The notes below the pieces were generated by a model, which was not told the DNA's origin, searched no databases, and saw nothing but the letters and a program-made list of their open reading frames with translations. This document shows, in pieces, positions 26,425 to 36,176 of a stretch of 64,000 nucleotides of DNA (position 1 is the first letter of the stretch; the number at the start of each line of letters is the position of its first letter). The stretch covers positions 22,879 to 86,878 of IMG/VR virus record IMGVR_UViG_3300046048_000257; one strand, 5' to 3'. The translations under genes and the position numbers were made by a program. The DNA is from a virus.

Positions 26425-27560
26425 TGCGGCTGTATAATAAAAGCATAACACGCAAAAGGCTGGACCAGCTGAGGCGCTGGACCATTACAGACCGTGATGC
26501 CATAGTGTGGAGCGTGGATACCAATAACTTTTATGCGCTGGTTAAAATACAGGGCAGTAATAACACGATAAAGGTACACTATCCACGTAACTGGAAAGTG
26601 ACCCCTACATGGCTTAAGCGGGGTAACGCTGTGCGCATAAGGCACCGGTCCGGGGCTCAGGGTTTCATAGAACTGGTGGGCCATGGCCGGGCCATACCCA
26701 GCCCTGTGGAGGGTGACCAGCTGCCCACGCCCACAGAGCTAACTGATGGTATAGTAACTGGTATGCAGATACTGGAGTACGGTGGCGGGGGTATGAATAT
26801 TTACGTTAATGATGGCACTTACCGCATAAATGGCACCACTTATGTTTATACCATAGATATAACCGGGTACATAGTAATGGATGACCCGGCGCCCATGACC
26901 ATGGGAGTGGGCACACTTATGGGCTGGGGTGATGATGTAACCCCGGTGACCATAGAGGCGGCGCCCAGTGCAGGCTCTGGCCGGTATGATGCTTTAGTGA
27001 TAGGGGCAGATGGCACAGTGGATGTGGTTAAGGGCACAGCTGTTAGCCTGAGCACTGAGCCCACTAAGCCCGCAGTGCCCTCCGGGCATGTGCTTATAGG
27101 CTATCTGTTTATTTACGGAGGCATGACCTCCATACCACAGAACTGGATAGGAGTGGAGTGGACCGCTCCATATCCTAATACAGTTACAATTTCAGCCGGG
27201 GCGCCGATTTATAAGGATGGCACCTATGGCACCTTAACTATGACATGGAGCGCTGTGGATGATACACCTTATGGCTCCATAACTTTTTCGATAAAGGACC
27301 AGTATGGTGTTAGCCGCAGTATAAGCCAGACCGCCACCCTAAGCCTGCTGGCGGGCACAGGCGGAGTGAGCGCCAGCACCTCAGGCTTTGGCAGCAGCGC
27401 CTCCAAAACATGCACCAGCTCATGCACATTTTATTATGAGCGTAACCAGCTGGCTACGCCAGAGGTGAGCCCACTTTTGCGCATAGATTTTAATAATTAC
27501 CCCAGCCTTACACAGGTGGTACCTATAACTTTACTGGACTCTGGAGGTGACCCCGTATGA
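26424..27560 (+). CDS. Tail tip / baseplate-associated protein
   Basis: 378 residues. The first 85 are a small basic beta-barrel-like domain, followed by a domain with YVNDGTYRINGTTY and repeated Gly/Thr-rich strands, as in upper-fibre or baseplate adaptors. The start overlaps the hub stop (TAATG) and its end overlaps the next gene by 4 bases. It probably connects hub to fibres. Confidence 0.65.
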   Translation: MRLYNKSITRKRLDQLRRWTITDRDAIVWSVDTNNFYALVKIQGSNNTIKVHYPRNWKVTPTWLKRGNAVRIRHRSGAQGFIELVGHGRAIPSPVEGDQLPTPTELTDGIVTGMQILEYGGGGMNIYVNDGTYRINGTTYVYTIDITGYIVMDDPAPMTMGVGTLMGWGDDVTPVTIEAAPSAGSGRYDALVIGADGTVDVVKGTAVSLSTEPTKPAVPSGHVLIGYLFIYGGMTSIPQNWIGVEWTAPYPNTVTISAGAPIYKDGTYGTLTMTWSAVDDTPYGSITFSIKDQYGVSRSISQTATLSLLAGTGGVSASTSGFGSSASKTCTSSCTFYYERNQLATPEVSPLLRIDFNNYPSLTQVVPITLLDSGGDPV

Positions 27561-27775
27561 GTGAGCTAACTGATAAACTGGATGAAATAATAAAAAACCA
27601 GCACACAATTATGAGTATGTTAAGTGACATACTGGAGGCCATGCCGGACCCCAGCCAGCGCCCGGATATAGCGGCAGCCTTTAAGCCGCTTATGGATAAT
27701 CCTTTATTTAAGGATAATCCGGCTATGCAGAGCCTGCTGGGCTCATTTATAAAAAAGGGAGGTAATACCCCATGA
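27557..27775 (+). CDS. Small helical tail-region protein
   Basis: 72 residues. The N-terminal helix (LDEIIKNQHTIMSMLSDILEAM) could form a coiled coil, followed by a Pro-rich link. GGAGG lies upstream and both ends overlap neighbours by 4 bases. It may be a fibre chaperone or trimerisation factor. No family is recognised. Confidence 0.65.
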   Translation: MSELTDKLDEIIKNQHTIMSMLSDILEAMPDPSQRPDIAAAFKPLMDNPLFKDNPAMQSLLGSFIKKGGNTP

Positions 27776-28275
27776 GTGAATTTTACCATACACCGTATAG
27801 TGATGGTGTAACAGAATACAAAGCGGCGGATATGAACGCCCCTTTAGGTGAGCTGGACCAAGCGCTTAATGATATACGTGGGCCCCGGCGTTTTGATTTT
27901 ATGGGGCAGTATTTAGGTGATGTGCTTAACAGCGGAGCGCTGCTTATGCAGGGTATCACTGGCAGGCAGATGAAACTTAAAGCCGGGGCGCCGGGCAGTA
28001 AGCTATATGTGGGCACAGGGCCTACTGCTCCACGGGTGTTTAGCATAAAGCGCAACGGTGTGCAGGTAGGCACGGCCACGGTAAACACCGGAGGCCACTG
28101 GGCCAGCTTTAGTGTGGCCGCAGATGTGCAGTTTTATAACGGTGACCTGCTGGAGTTAACCGGGCCTAACCCTGCGGATGGCAGTATGCAGGATGTGAGC
28201 TGGAATATTATTTTAGAGCGCCCGGATGTGGCGGACCGGACCACGACCACTACGACCACCACCACTACCGTTTAG
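27772..28275 (+). CDS. Small fibre-type protein with Thr tail
   Basis: 167 residues. An N-terminal attachment-like part (YSDGVTEYKAADMNAPLGELDQAL) is like the start of many fibre proteins, then a small beta-domain that resembles receptor-binding modules, then a ten-Thr C-terminus (28240-28269) followed by Val. It is the first of the adhesin set. Confidence 0.65.
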   Translation: MSEFYHTPYSDGVTEYKAADMNAPLGELDQALNDIRGPRRFDFMGQYLGDVLNSGALLMQGITGRQMKLKAGAPGSKLYVGTGPTAPRVFSIKRNGVQVGTATVNTGGHWASFSVAADVQFYNGDLLELTGPNPADGSMQDVSWNIILERPDVADRTTTTTTTTTTV

Positions 28276-28287
28276 GGAGGCAGAATA

Positions 28288-29376
28288 ATGACGCTCTTGA
28301 TGTGTGAGGGTTTTGAAACTATACCAGCGAATAACCCCGGCTTAGTATTTACAGGATACGGAACGCCACCGACTGATATGACCCAATATACAGGGAGGTT
28401 TGGCCGTGGTAAGGCATGGGGTAGGCCGGGGAGTAATACCACTACTTCGTGGTGGTATTTAAACGGCACAGTGTGGGGCTATTCGGCGGATACAGTTGGT
28501 TATATTGTGGGATTTGCCGCTAAAAGAACTAATTGGAATAACTCTTTTTCCGTGCACTCATACATGACCTCCGGCTCATATACTGATGCGTTTCAAGTTA
28601 GATTTATTCAGGATTATATACGGGTTAAAATGTGGAATACGGACTATCCGGCATATGATGTTTATTTGCCAGAGGGTACATGGGCTTATGTGGAATGGTA
28701 TTACAAGCGGCATAGCTCAACAGGCAGATACCATTTAAAAGTAAATGGAAATACCATTCGTGATTTTACCGGCGATACCCGATATTCAACCGGAGCAAGC
28801 CACGTGGGTGTTACATTTAGGGGCGATGCGTGGGCAGGGTTTCAATTTGATGATCTATATTTCCTTGCAGTGGATGGCTCAGGGTTAAATGATTTTCTTG
28901 GAAAATGCAGGGTTGACCCTGCCTTACCAAATGGTGCTGGTAATTATGGCCAATTTACTCCAAGTGCTGGGAGTAATTATGAGTGCGTGGATGATGACCC
29001 ATACAGTGAAACTGATTATGTTGAGGCTGATACTGATGGTGACAGAGATTCATATACGATTGCAAGTGTGGATTCAGATATAGTGGATAGGCGAATAAAA
29101 GCCATTCAGCTTACGCCAGCCATAGCACGAACGGAGGACCTTGCTAATTTAGATATGACGCCATTTTTAAGGAAAAGCTCAGTTGATTATGATGGGACTT
29201 TATGGAATGTACCTAATACTGCTTATAGAATACGGCGTGGCTTGTGGACCGCTGACCCCAGCGATAGTAACCCGTGGACAAAGGCCAAAATAAATGCGTG
29301 TGAAATAGGAGTTAAATTAAGTAAGGAAGTCACGACCTCCACAACCTCAACCTCTACAACCTCAACAGCAGCGTAA
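28288..29376 (+). CDS. Adhesin with LamG/ConA-like domain, atypical codon use
   Basis: 362 residues. The first 200 form a LamG-like beta-sandwich pattern (FEGFETIPANN-type start, FQFDDLYFLAVDG end). The second half looks like another beta-domain, and the tail is Thr/Ser (29332-29367). Base and codon use differ from neighbours: GGC before GAT, TCA, ATT and AGA codons, and one of only two GATC sites (28854). That points to recent acquisition of a host-binding module. Confidence 0.72.
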   Translation: MTLLMCEGFETIPANNPGLVFTGYGTPPTDMTQYTGRFGRGKAWGRPGSNTTTSWWYLNGTVWGYSADTVGYIVGFAAKRTNWNNSFSVHSYMTSGSYTDAFQVRFIQDYIRVKMWNTDYPAYDVYLPEGTWAYVEWYYKRHSSTGRYHLKVNGNTIRDFTGDTRYSTGASHVGVTFRGDAWAGFQFDDLYFLAVDGSGLNDFLGKCRVDPALPNGAGNYGQFTPSAGSNYECVDDDPYSETDYVEADTDGDRDSYTIASVDSDIVDRRIKAIQLTPAIARTEDLANLDMTPFLRKSSVDYDGTLWNVPNTAYRIRRGLWTADPSDSNPWTKAKINACEIGVKLSKEVTTSTTSTSTTSTAA

Positions 29377-29385
29377 GGTTTTGTG

Positions 29386-32300
29386 ATGAGCCAAGAAACA
29401 AATGACCTGCGAGTTTCACAGATACGGCTGCAAGTGCTGTGGGCGTTTACTTCTACCACCACCACCACGACCAGCACCACCAGCCATTACTGGGAGGAGG
29501 ATTTTGAGGGCATGGTGGAGGATGACCCGCCTACGGGCTGGACTGAAACGTGGGATACAGCTAACGTGGATACCTCCGTAAAAGCAGCTAAGGGGGCGCT
29601 GAGTTTATTTTTAGATAAAACCAGTAATGCTAAGATAGCGGTAACCCGTAATATAGGCATAAAGGCACGGGGTGAGCTGCTGGGACTATTGCAGGCTAAG
29701 GATGCGTTTAGCACTTTTGCAGGAGGACTGGGGGCCCGGATAAGCGGGGCAGTGGGCACAGAAACCGGATACGTGGTATTTATGGACCCGGCTGATAATA
29801 AGCTGAAACTGCGCCGGTATAATAATGGCACCAGCAGTGACCGGGCGGAGGCCAGTAAAACTATTAATGCAGATAGCTGGTACTGGATACGCATGAGGCT
29901 GGATGGCGCTGTGATTAAAGCCCGCCTGTGGGGTAGGATGGCCGCAGAGCCGGGCACATGGGATATAGACCATACAGATACCAGCCCGGTGACCGCAGCA
30001 GGTGAGTGGGGTGTATGCACATTTAATGCGGATGTGTACTGTGAGCACATATTGTATGAGCATGATAGTAACTTATGGCCCATAGCACAGCCCAGCTATG
30101 ATACCACCTCCACCAGCACCACGACCACCACCACGACCACCACCAGCACCACGACCACAGGCACTACCACTACCAGTTTGCCAGTGCCTTTGACTATTGC
30201 GAACTGCATAGAGTGGCTGGATGCCTCAGACCCGGCCACGCTTTATAAGGATACAGGTAAGGTTGAAAATGTTAGTTTAGATAGTGATGAGGTGGCTCTG
30301 TGGGCAGATAAATCTGGTGAGGGCGTGGATGTGCAGCAGAGTAACGCTGGTGAGAAACCACTTTATAAAACCGCTGTTTTAAATGGTCTATCGGTGGTGC
30401 AGTTTGATGGCAGTAATGACTGGCTCCAGTCCACCTCCCAGTTAGAGATTACCGATACACAGCATACGATTTTTGCAGTAATTAAAAAAACCAGCTCTGC
30501 TGCTACCTGGGGAGGTTTAGTGGATTTAGACCAAGCGGAGGGCACACGTATATTTAACCTCCGTGCCAGAAATGATGGTAATGTAGAGTATGGGCCAATT
30601 TCAGGCACCACTGGGTACATGGATTATGAGCCGTACACAGTGGGTGCATGGATGCTGATAGTAGGTAAAAATACAGACTCAGTGGTGCAGACGCATGTAA
30701 ACCTAAATTCGGATGGCGCTTCTGCTATAAGTGGCACCCCTAATACTGGTTTCCATGATGTACTTATAGGCGCACACCGTATAGGCACCTCATGGGAGTG
30801 GAATTTAGCGGGGCAAATAGCAGAGGTTATAATATATGACCGCAGACTGAGCCCCATACAGACTGAAAAAATAACACATTATCTAAATATCAAGTGGGGG
30901 CTGGGATTAAATTTTGCTACCACGACCACCAGCACCTCCACCACTACACATACCACCACAACCGTTTATGAGGGTGAGCTGGTGCGAGTAAACGGTGAGT
31001 GGAGTGATATGCGTGTGAGTAATTATACTAATTTTTCGGAGCACGCTGCTTTGTGTGATGGCAGCATAGCTTATGCAGGCTATATGGGATATGGTGGCCA
31101 GCCTTACTGGGTGACGCAGGAGCTGGTTAAAGCGTACACTGTGTATAAAATAAGATGGTACAGCACGGGCGCAGATGGCCGGGATATGAAAAGTTTTGAC
31201 CTGCTGGCCAGTAATACCGGTGCTTTTGGGGGTGAGGAGGTAACCTTGCTGCAAGTCACTAACCAGACCGGATGGACTGGTGAGTGGCGTGAGTGGTATG
31301 TACCTAATGATACAGCCTATAAGTTTTACCGGGTAGCCAATATTTACGGCAATAATTCTTTTTATATCTATTATTATGAAATGGAGCTACTGGCACCTCC
31401 CAGTGAGGTGGAAAGTTTCGGAGCAGACCAGACCGGTAGCGCCAGCATGAGTGCAGGCTCAGGTACTCCAGCTAACTGCGTGGATGATAATTTAAGTACA
31501 TACTGGTCCACTGGCAGCACCACAGACTGGTTACAGGCTTACTGGCCAGATGGTAAAGTGATACGTAAGGTAACCATGCAGCCCAGCAGTGTTAACTCCA
31601 GCCGTGTGCCACATGAGTGGACCCTTAAAGCCAGCATGACCGGTGCTTTTGGGGGTGAGGAGGTAACCCTGTTAGATGTAGCTGGTGGACTTTATGATAA
31701 CGCAAACGAAAAACGAACGTGGATTTTTGCTAATGCTGTGGCCTATAAATATTACCGCTTTGACCCTATACATACACTCGGTAGCTCATATATTTATCTG
31801 GCAGAGCTGGAAATGATGGAGGCGGGTGCAATTACCACCACCACGACCACCACGACCACCAGCGCCAGCACGACCAGCAGCGCCACCATAGAGGCGGGGG
31901 CTCAGTATTCCACTAACTGGAGCGGATACAGCCCGGATGTGGCGCCCAGTGACTGGACTGAGCGCTGGGAGGCGCCTGTGGCAGCCATTACGGTAAAGGA
32001 TGATGGCGGCCAATATGGGGCCCAGTACCTGCTGATAGACCACAGCACTTTTGGCCATTACATGGCAGACTGGAATGATGTGGGCGTGGCTAAGGATGTG
32101 GATGTGCTGGCCAAAGTGCAGTTTAATGACCCCAGCCCACTGGCCGGGCAGAATTATTTTAGCGTGATATTGAGGCAGACCGGAGGCACCAGTAATAAAA
32201 ACGGCTATACGCTGCGCCTATTTCCTAATGATGACCAGATTAAGGCATACAAGTGGGTAAATAATGTAGCCAGCCAGATAGGGCCCACCAAGGCCAAAAC

Positions 32301-32652
32301 ACTGAGCACATATTGGTATTGGGTACGCTTTCAGGTAATAGGTAATGCTGTAAAAGCCAAAGTGTGGACCGGGCAGCCCTCAGACCAGCCCGGCACATGG
32401 GATATTGAGGTAACCGATAGTGCCCACGCAGGTGTGTATGGTACAGTGGGGCTGGGCAGTTACAATGGTGATGCCACGTGGGTGGACTATTTTAGCGTGG
32501 GCACAGGTGGGCAGAGTGCGCCAGCCCTTGCGGATTATATAAGCACGACCACCAGCACCACGACCACCACCAGCACTACGACCACAGGCACCACAGAAAC
32601 ACCTATGGAGCCCGCCACGTATATATCAGTGGGCTCATTACAGGGCGCATAA
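29386..32652 (+). CDS. Giant modular adhesin with five lectin-like domains on Thr/Ser linkers
   Basis: 1088 residues. Order: Thr/Ser linker (29449-29484), ConA-like domain, linker (30103-30177), LamG-like domain with VVQFDGSNDW, linker (30919-30963), two F5/8 type C (discoidin)-like domains sharing TGAFGGEEVTLL, linker (31834-31887), a ConA-like domain similar to the first (both have GTWDI), and a last Thr/Ser tract (32541-32603). It should bind several glycans on the host surface. ATG 29386 fits AAGG spacing better than GTG 29383. Confidence 0.8.
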   Translation: MSQETNDLRVSQIRLQVLWAFTSTTTTTTSTTSHYWEEDFEGMVEDDPPTGWTETWDTANVDTSVKAAKGALSLFLDKTSNAKIAVTRNIGIKARGELLGLLQAKDAFSTFAGGLGARISGAVGTETGYVVFMDPADNKLKLRRYNNGTSSDRAEASKTINADSWYWIRMRLDGAVIKARLWGRMAAEPGTWDIDHTDTSPVTAAGEWGVCTFNADVYCEHILYEHDSNLWPIAQPSYDTTSTSTTTTTTTTTSTTTTGTTTTSLPVPLTIANCIEWLDASDPATLYKDTGKVENVSLDSDEVALWADKSGEGVDVQQSNAGEKPLYKTAVLNGLSVVQFDGSNDWLQSTSQLEITDTQHTIFAVIKKTSSAATWGGLVDLDQAEGTRIFNLRARNDGNVEYGPISGTTGYMDYEPYTVGAWMLIVGKNTDSVVQTHVNLNSDGASAISGTPNTGFHDVLIGAHRIGTSWEWNLAGQIAEVIIYDRRLSPIQTEKITHYLNIKWGLGLNFATTTTSTSTTTHTTTTVYEGELVRVNGEWSDMRVSNYTNFSEHAALCDGSIAYAGYMGYGGQPYWVTQELVKAYTVYKIRWYSTGADGRDMKSFDLLASNTGAFGGEEVTLLQVTNQTGWTGEWREWYVPNDTAYKFYRVANIYGNNSFYIYYYEMELLAPPSEVESFGADQTGSASMSAGSGTPANCVDDNLSTYWSTGSTTDWLQAYWPDGKVIRKVTMQPSSVNSSRVPHEWTLKASMTGAFGGEEVTLLDVAGGLYDNANEKRTWIFANAVAYKYYRFDPIHTLGSSYIYLAELEMMEAGAITTTTTTTTTSASTTSSATIEAGAQYSTNWSGYSPDVAPSDWTERWEAPVAAITVKDDGGQYGAQYLLIDHSTFGHYMADWNDVGVAKDVDVLAKVQFNDPSPLAGQNYFSVILRQTGGTSNKNGYTLRLFPNDDQIKAYKWVNNVASQIGPTKAKTLSTYWYWVRFQVIGNAVKAKVWTGQPSDQPGTWDIEVTDSAHAGVYGTVGLGSYNGDATWVDYFSVGTGGQSAPALADYISTTTSTTTTTSTTTTGTTETPMEPATYISVGSLQGA

Positions 32653-32657
32653 ATTTA

Positions 32658-32685
32658 TTGATAATACAGGTAGGTACTGTATAAT
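32658..32685 (+). promoter_or_regulatory. Sigma70-like promoter of the sugar/sulfur island
   Basis: TTGATA (32658-32663), a 16-base spacer, and TATAAT (32680-32685), in the gap directly before the glycosyltransferase cluster. It is the best-matched promoter in the late region. Confidence 0.75.
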
Positions 32686-32719
32686 AAAACACATTATGTG
32701 GCGTTTTTTAACGTGTACG

Positions 32720-32739
32720 GCCACCAGATATGGGGTGGC
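32720..32739 (+). promoter_or_regulatory. Leader hairpin
   Basis: GCCACC (32720-32725) pairs with GGTGGC (32734-32739) in the leader between the promoter and the first glycosyltransferase. It may control or protect the leader. There is no T-run. Confidence 0.4.
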
Positions 32740-32768
32740 GTAACTTTAAAAAAGTAAGGAGGATAATT

Positions 32769-34127
32769 ATGAGGGTAGCTATTTTGTCACACTTTCAGAG
32801 CTTTGCACCCAGCTATGCGCTGGCTGTGGGGTGGTATGAGCGGGCTAAGATGCTGGAATATTTTGGCGTGGACTTTACTTTTTTTACAGCCAAAAACTGC
32901 CCGCCGGGCTCATATCCTAACCAGCAGAGCGTACTTTACACCATACCGGGCTCCAGACCGTATAAGGAAAAAGTGGAGCGTTTTACGGAGCAGTACGTGA
33001 GTCTGCTGGCTGATTATGATGTGGTGCTAACCCCGGATATTATTTACCAGCGCAAGGGTAATTTTTTGGCATGGAATCAGGCCGCCCGTAACGCAGCCAG
33101 AGTGATACGGCCATGGTGGTGCCACTGGATACACAGCAGCTGGGTAACCCGCCCTAATAATCTAAACTTAAAGGACCCGGATAGCCTGCGCTTTCAGATG
33201 ATGGACCGCAGCTTTTTAGTTTATCTTAATGAGTCTGAAAGCCTCCAGCTGTGCCAGATGTATGATACAGAGCCTAAGTGGGTGCGCTTTGTGCATAACC
33301 CTAAGGACCCCCGTGTATTTTTTAACATGCACCCATTTAGCTGGAAAATCATTAAGCAGCTTAAGCTGTATGAAAAGGAGGCCGTGTGTGTGTTTCCACA
33401 CTGCTCCACCCGGATGGATGCCAAGGGTATAGATGGCGTGATACGGGTAATGGCTGGGCTCAAAAGGGCCGGGCATAGTGTGGGGCTGGTATTTTGTAAT
33501 GCTAACGCCCGTAAGGTGCAGCATGAGATAGGCCAAAAGCGCCAGTATATTGCACAGCGGGGCCTGATAGAGGGTGAGGATTATATGTTTACCCATGAGC
33601 TGGATGATTACCGGCCTATGCCCCGCAAGGTGGTGCGGGACCTGATGCAAATATCTAACCTTTTTGTTTTTGCCAGCTGGCGTGAAACCACTGGAAACGC
33701 TTTTCAGGAGGCGCAGATAAGCGGTAACCTGCTGGTGCTTAATCAGCACCTGCCTTGCTTACAGGAGCTGGCCGATAAGGACCGGACCCTGTGGCTGGAT
33801 ACCTCATATAAAACACCGGGCCGCATGGATGGCCAGACCGGTGACCTCCAGCAGGTAAACTACATGCCCAGTGAGGAGCCGTATTTTGACCATTTAGCCA
33901 AGGTGCGCATTATACCTAACCTATGGCCTAAAAAACATATGTGGGCTTTTAGTTTTGAGCGCATATGGCACACACAGTTTAAGCCTCTGCTGGATGAGGC
34001 CTGTAAGCTGGCTCACAGCATAGACCCCCCGGATATGCCTAAAACTGAAATACTGGAGGTGGATGCCCCTGAGCACACGGGTGAGGCTTGTGATATTAGT
34101 GAGGTGGAGGGAGGTGCGGCATGTTAG
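32769..34127 (+). CDS. GT-B fold glycosyltransferase (GT4-like)
   Basis: 452 residues. The N-terminal half begins RVAILSHFQSFAPSYALA and the C-terminal half has VCVFPHCSTRMDAKGID and the nucleotide-sugar motif FASWRETTGNAFQEA (E-x7-E type), followed by a long tail. It should transfer a sugar from a nucleotide donor. It starts the island and has AAGGAGG. The acidic last 40 residues look disordered. Confidence 0.78.
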   Translation: MRVAILSHFQSFAPSYALAVGWYERAKMLEYFGVDFTFFTAKNCPPGSYPNQQSVLYTIPGSRPYKEKVERFTEQYVSLLADYDVVLTPDIIYQRKGNFLAWNQAARNAARVIRPWWCHWIHSSWVTRPNNLNLKDPDSLRFQMMDRSFLVYLNESESLQLCQMYDTEPKWVRFVHNPKDPRVFFNMHPFSWKIIKQLKLYEKEAVCVFPHCSTRMDAKGIDGVIRVMAGLKRAGHSVGLVFCNANARKVQHEIGQKRQYIAQRGLIEGEDYMFTHELDDYRPMPRKVVRDLMQISNLFVFASWRETTGNAFQEAQISGNLLVLNQHLPCLQELADKDRTLWLDTSYKTPGRMDGQTGDLQQVNYMPSEEPYFDHLAKVRIIPNLWPKKHMWAFSFERIWHTQFKPLLDEACKLAHSIDPPDMPKTEILEVDAPEHTGEACDISEVEGGAAC

Positions 34128-34969
34128 TGCACTCCTATCTGACTAATGGTTTTGTGCCCATGGCTGAGGTATTTTTATTGAGTCTGCATAAGGTTATGGG
34201 CACAGCGGCGCCTCTGGTGTGGCTGGATACCCGGAGCCTGAGCCCGGTGCAGATACAAAGCCTGCGGCTGTGTTACCCGGAGGAGCTGCTGCATATCGTA
34301 AACAGGTCTATACCTATGGAGGACTGGGCTAAGCAGGCGGGAGTGGATGTACCCACCCTTAGGAAATATAAGCGGGAGTGTGAGGGCCGTTTTGTATCGA
34401 ATAAAAACCGGGTATGGAAACTAATGACCGCTGGTGATGACCGGATAAAAGCGCTGTATGATTTAATATGGGGTGTGCCCACCCGGCCACGTAATGAGTT
34501 ACCAGACTGGGAGGGCGTTATGCCCAATTTTGTAGCACATTTTGATATTGATACACTTTTTAGGCGCCCGCTGGAGGGCCTGCCTGCTATGATGGAGGAG
34601 GCTGATATATGGCTTAAACTGAGGCCGGGGCACCCCACGCTTAAGGCCCGGATAACCATAGACTGTATTTTTTTAAAAGGCAGTAATGGGGTACGGCATT
34701 TTTTTGACCGGTGGCGGTATCACATAGACCGTGTGCCCCCTCCACAGCGCCCGGTAGGCTGGGGGCAGGCCAGCTGCTGGCACGGATTTACTGAGGTAAT
34801 GCCGGACCTGAAATATAGCACCCTGCCTTTATCTTACGGCCTACCGGGCCGTAACCATCCTGATGATGTAATATGGACCGGTAATGTGCATAAGCTAACT
34901 AAGGATGATTGTGTAAAACTATTCAAAAGGGAGCTAAAACATGGCCCGTATAATAGTGCTGGGCGGTGA
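34121..34969 (+). CDS. GT-A type glycosyltransferase-like protein
   Basis: 282 residues. It begins with a Rossmann-like strand-helix (LVHSYLTNGFVPMAEVFLLSL), and FDID near residue 142 is a DxD-type metal site. WGQASCWHGFT and GLPGRNHPDDVIWTG fit the acceptor side of retaining GT-A enzymes. It overlaps both the GT4-like gene (7 bases) and the SQD1 gene (29 bases). Family assignment is moderate. Confidence 0.6.
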   Translation: MLVHSYLTNGFVPMAEVFLLSLHKVMGTAAPLVWLDTRSLSPVQIQSLRLCYPEELLHIVNRSIPMEDWAKQAGVDVPTLRKYKRECEGRFVSNKNRVWKLMTAGDDRIKALYDLIWGVPTRPRNELPDWEGVMPNFVAHFDIDTLFRRPLEGLPAMMEEADIWLKLRPGHPTLKARITIDCIFLKGSNGVRHFFDRWRYHIDRVPPPQRPVGWGQASCWHGFTEVMPDLKYSTLPLSYGLPGRNHPDDVIWTGNVHKLTKDDCVKLFKRELKHGPYNSAGR

Positions 34970-36176
34970 TGGATTTTGTGGCTGGCCCACTGCGCTGCAC
35001 CTGAGTGCAGCCGGATATGATGTAACTGTGGTGGATAACTTTAGCAGGCGCACCATAGATGTGGAGCTGGGCTGTGGGAGCTTAACCCCCATAACCACTA
35101 TGGATAACCGGGTAAACCGGTGGCGTAAGCTAACTGGCAAAAAGCTATTTTTTAAGCGGGTGGATATAGCCCGTAATTATCATGGCCTGTATGATGTGTT
35201 AAAAAAGCTGGAGCCAGATGCAGTGGTACATTTTGCAGAGCAGCGGGCAGCTCCGTACTCCATGAAAAACGCAGCGCATAAACTTTACACGGTGCGTAAT
35301 AATATCATGGCCACCCATAACCTGCTGTGCGCTCTGGTGGACCTCCGGCTGGATACGCACGTGGTGCATTTAGGCACCACAGGAGTGTATGGATACAGCG
35401 GTGACTCAGATTTTAAAATACCGGAGGGGTATATAGATGCTGAGCTGCGCAGCGGTGAGCACACTTTAGTTAAGCAGATAATGTACCCGCCAGACCCCGG
35501 CAGCGTTTATCACATGACCAAGGTAATGGATGGCATGCTGTTTTATTACTATAATAAAAATGACCGCATGCGAATAACAGACCTGCACCAAGGTGTGGTT
35601 TGGGGCACTGAAACAGAGGATACAGCCCTGCACCCGGAGCTGGTTAACCGCTATGACTATGATGGTGATTATGGCACGGTGCTTAACCGCTTTATCATGC
35701 AGGGCGCCACAGGCCACCCGCTTACAGTGTACGGTACCGGTGAGCAGGTCCGGGCATTTATCCATATACAGAATACCGTGCAGTGTGTGCGGATGGCCAT
35801 AGAGGCGCCGCCTGAGCGCTCACGTGTGCATGTTTTTAATCAGACCACGGAGCAGCTTAGGCTTATGGACTTAGCGCAGCGTATAGCGCAAATAACAGGC
35901 GCTGAAATACGTTTTTATGCTAACCCACGGGTGGAGGCGGTAAGTAATGCGCTGCGGCTGGATAATGCCCAGTTTTTGGATTTAGGGCTGGAGCCCATAA
36001 CTTTGAGTGATGACCAGATACTTAAAGCGCTGGAGGTGGTGCACCGGCATAAGGACCGGGTTAACTTTAAGCACATTATATGCACCAGCACATGGCGCCA
36101 TGATATTGAGGTGGACCATAAAGGAGTAGCCGGTGAGTTTCAACAGCAGGCAGCTGGTAAAGCTGCTAACGGATAG
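34941..36176 (+). CDS. sqdB: UDP-sulfoquinovose synthase (SQD1/SqdB homologue)
   Basis: 411 residues. It has GGDGFCGWPTALHL (8-21), RRTIDVELG and SLTPI (about 37-51), YHMTK catalytic pair Y190/K194, TDLHQGVVWGTETE (about 213-226), LNRFIMQ, GHPLTVYG and NPRVEA. All are hallmarks of SQD1, which makes UDP-sulfoquinovose from UDP-glucose and sulfite. Known roles are sulfolipid in photosynthetic cells and S-layer N-glycans in Sulfolobus (Agl3). In a phage beside glycosyltransferases, a sulfonated glycan is the likely product. Confidence 0.9.
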   Translation: MARIIVLGGDGFCGWPTALHLSAAGYDVTVVDNFSRRTIDVELGCGSLTPITTMDNRVNRWRKLTGKKLFFKRVDIARNYHGLYDVLKKLEPDAVVHFAEQRAAPYSMKNAAHKLYTVRNNIMATHNLLCALVDLRLDTHVVHLGTTGVYGYSGDSDFKIPEGYIDAELRSGEHTLVKQIMYPPDPGSVYHMTKVMDGMLFYYYNKNDRMRITDLHQGVVWGTETEDTALHPELVNRYDYDGDYGTVLNRFIMQGATGHPLTVYGTGEQVRAFIHIQNTVQCVRMAIEAPPERSRVHVFNQTTEQLRLMDLAQRIAQITGAEIRFYANPRVEAVSNALRLDNAQFLDLGLEPITLSDDQILKALEVVHRHKDRVNFKHIICTSTWRHDIEVDHKGVAGEFQQQAAGKAANG

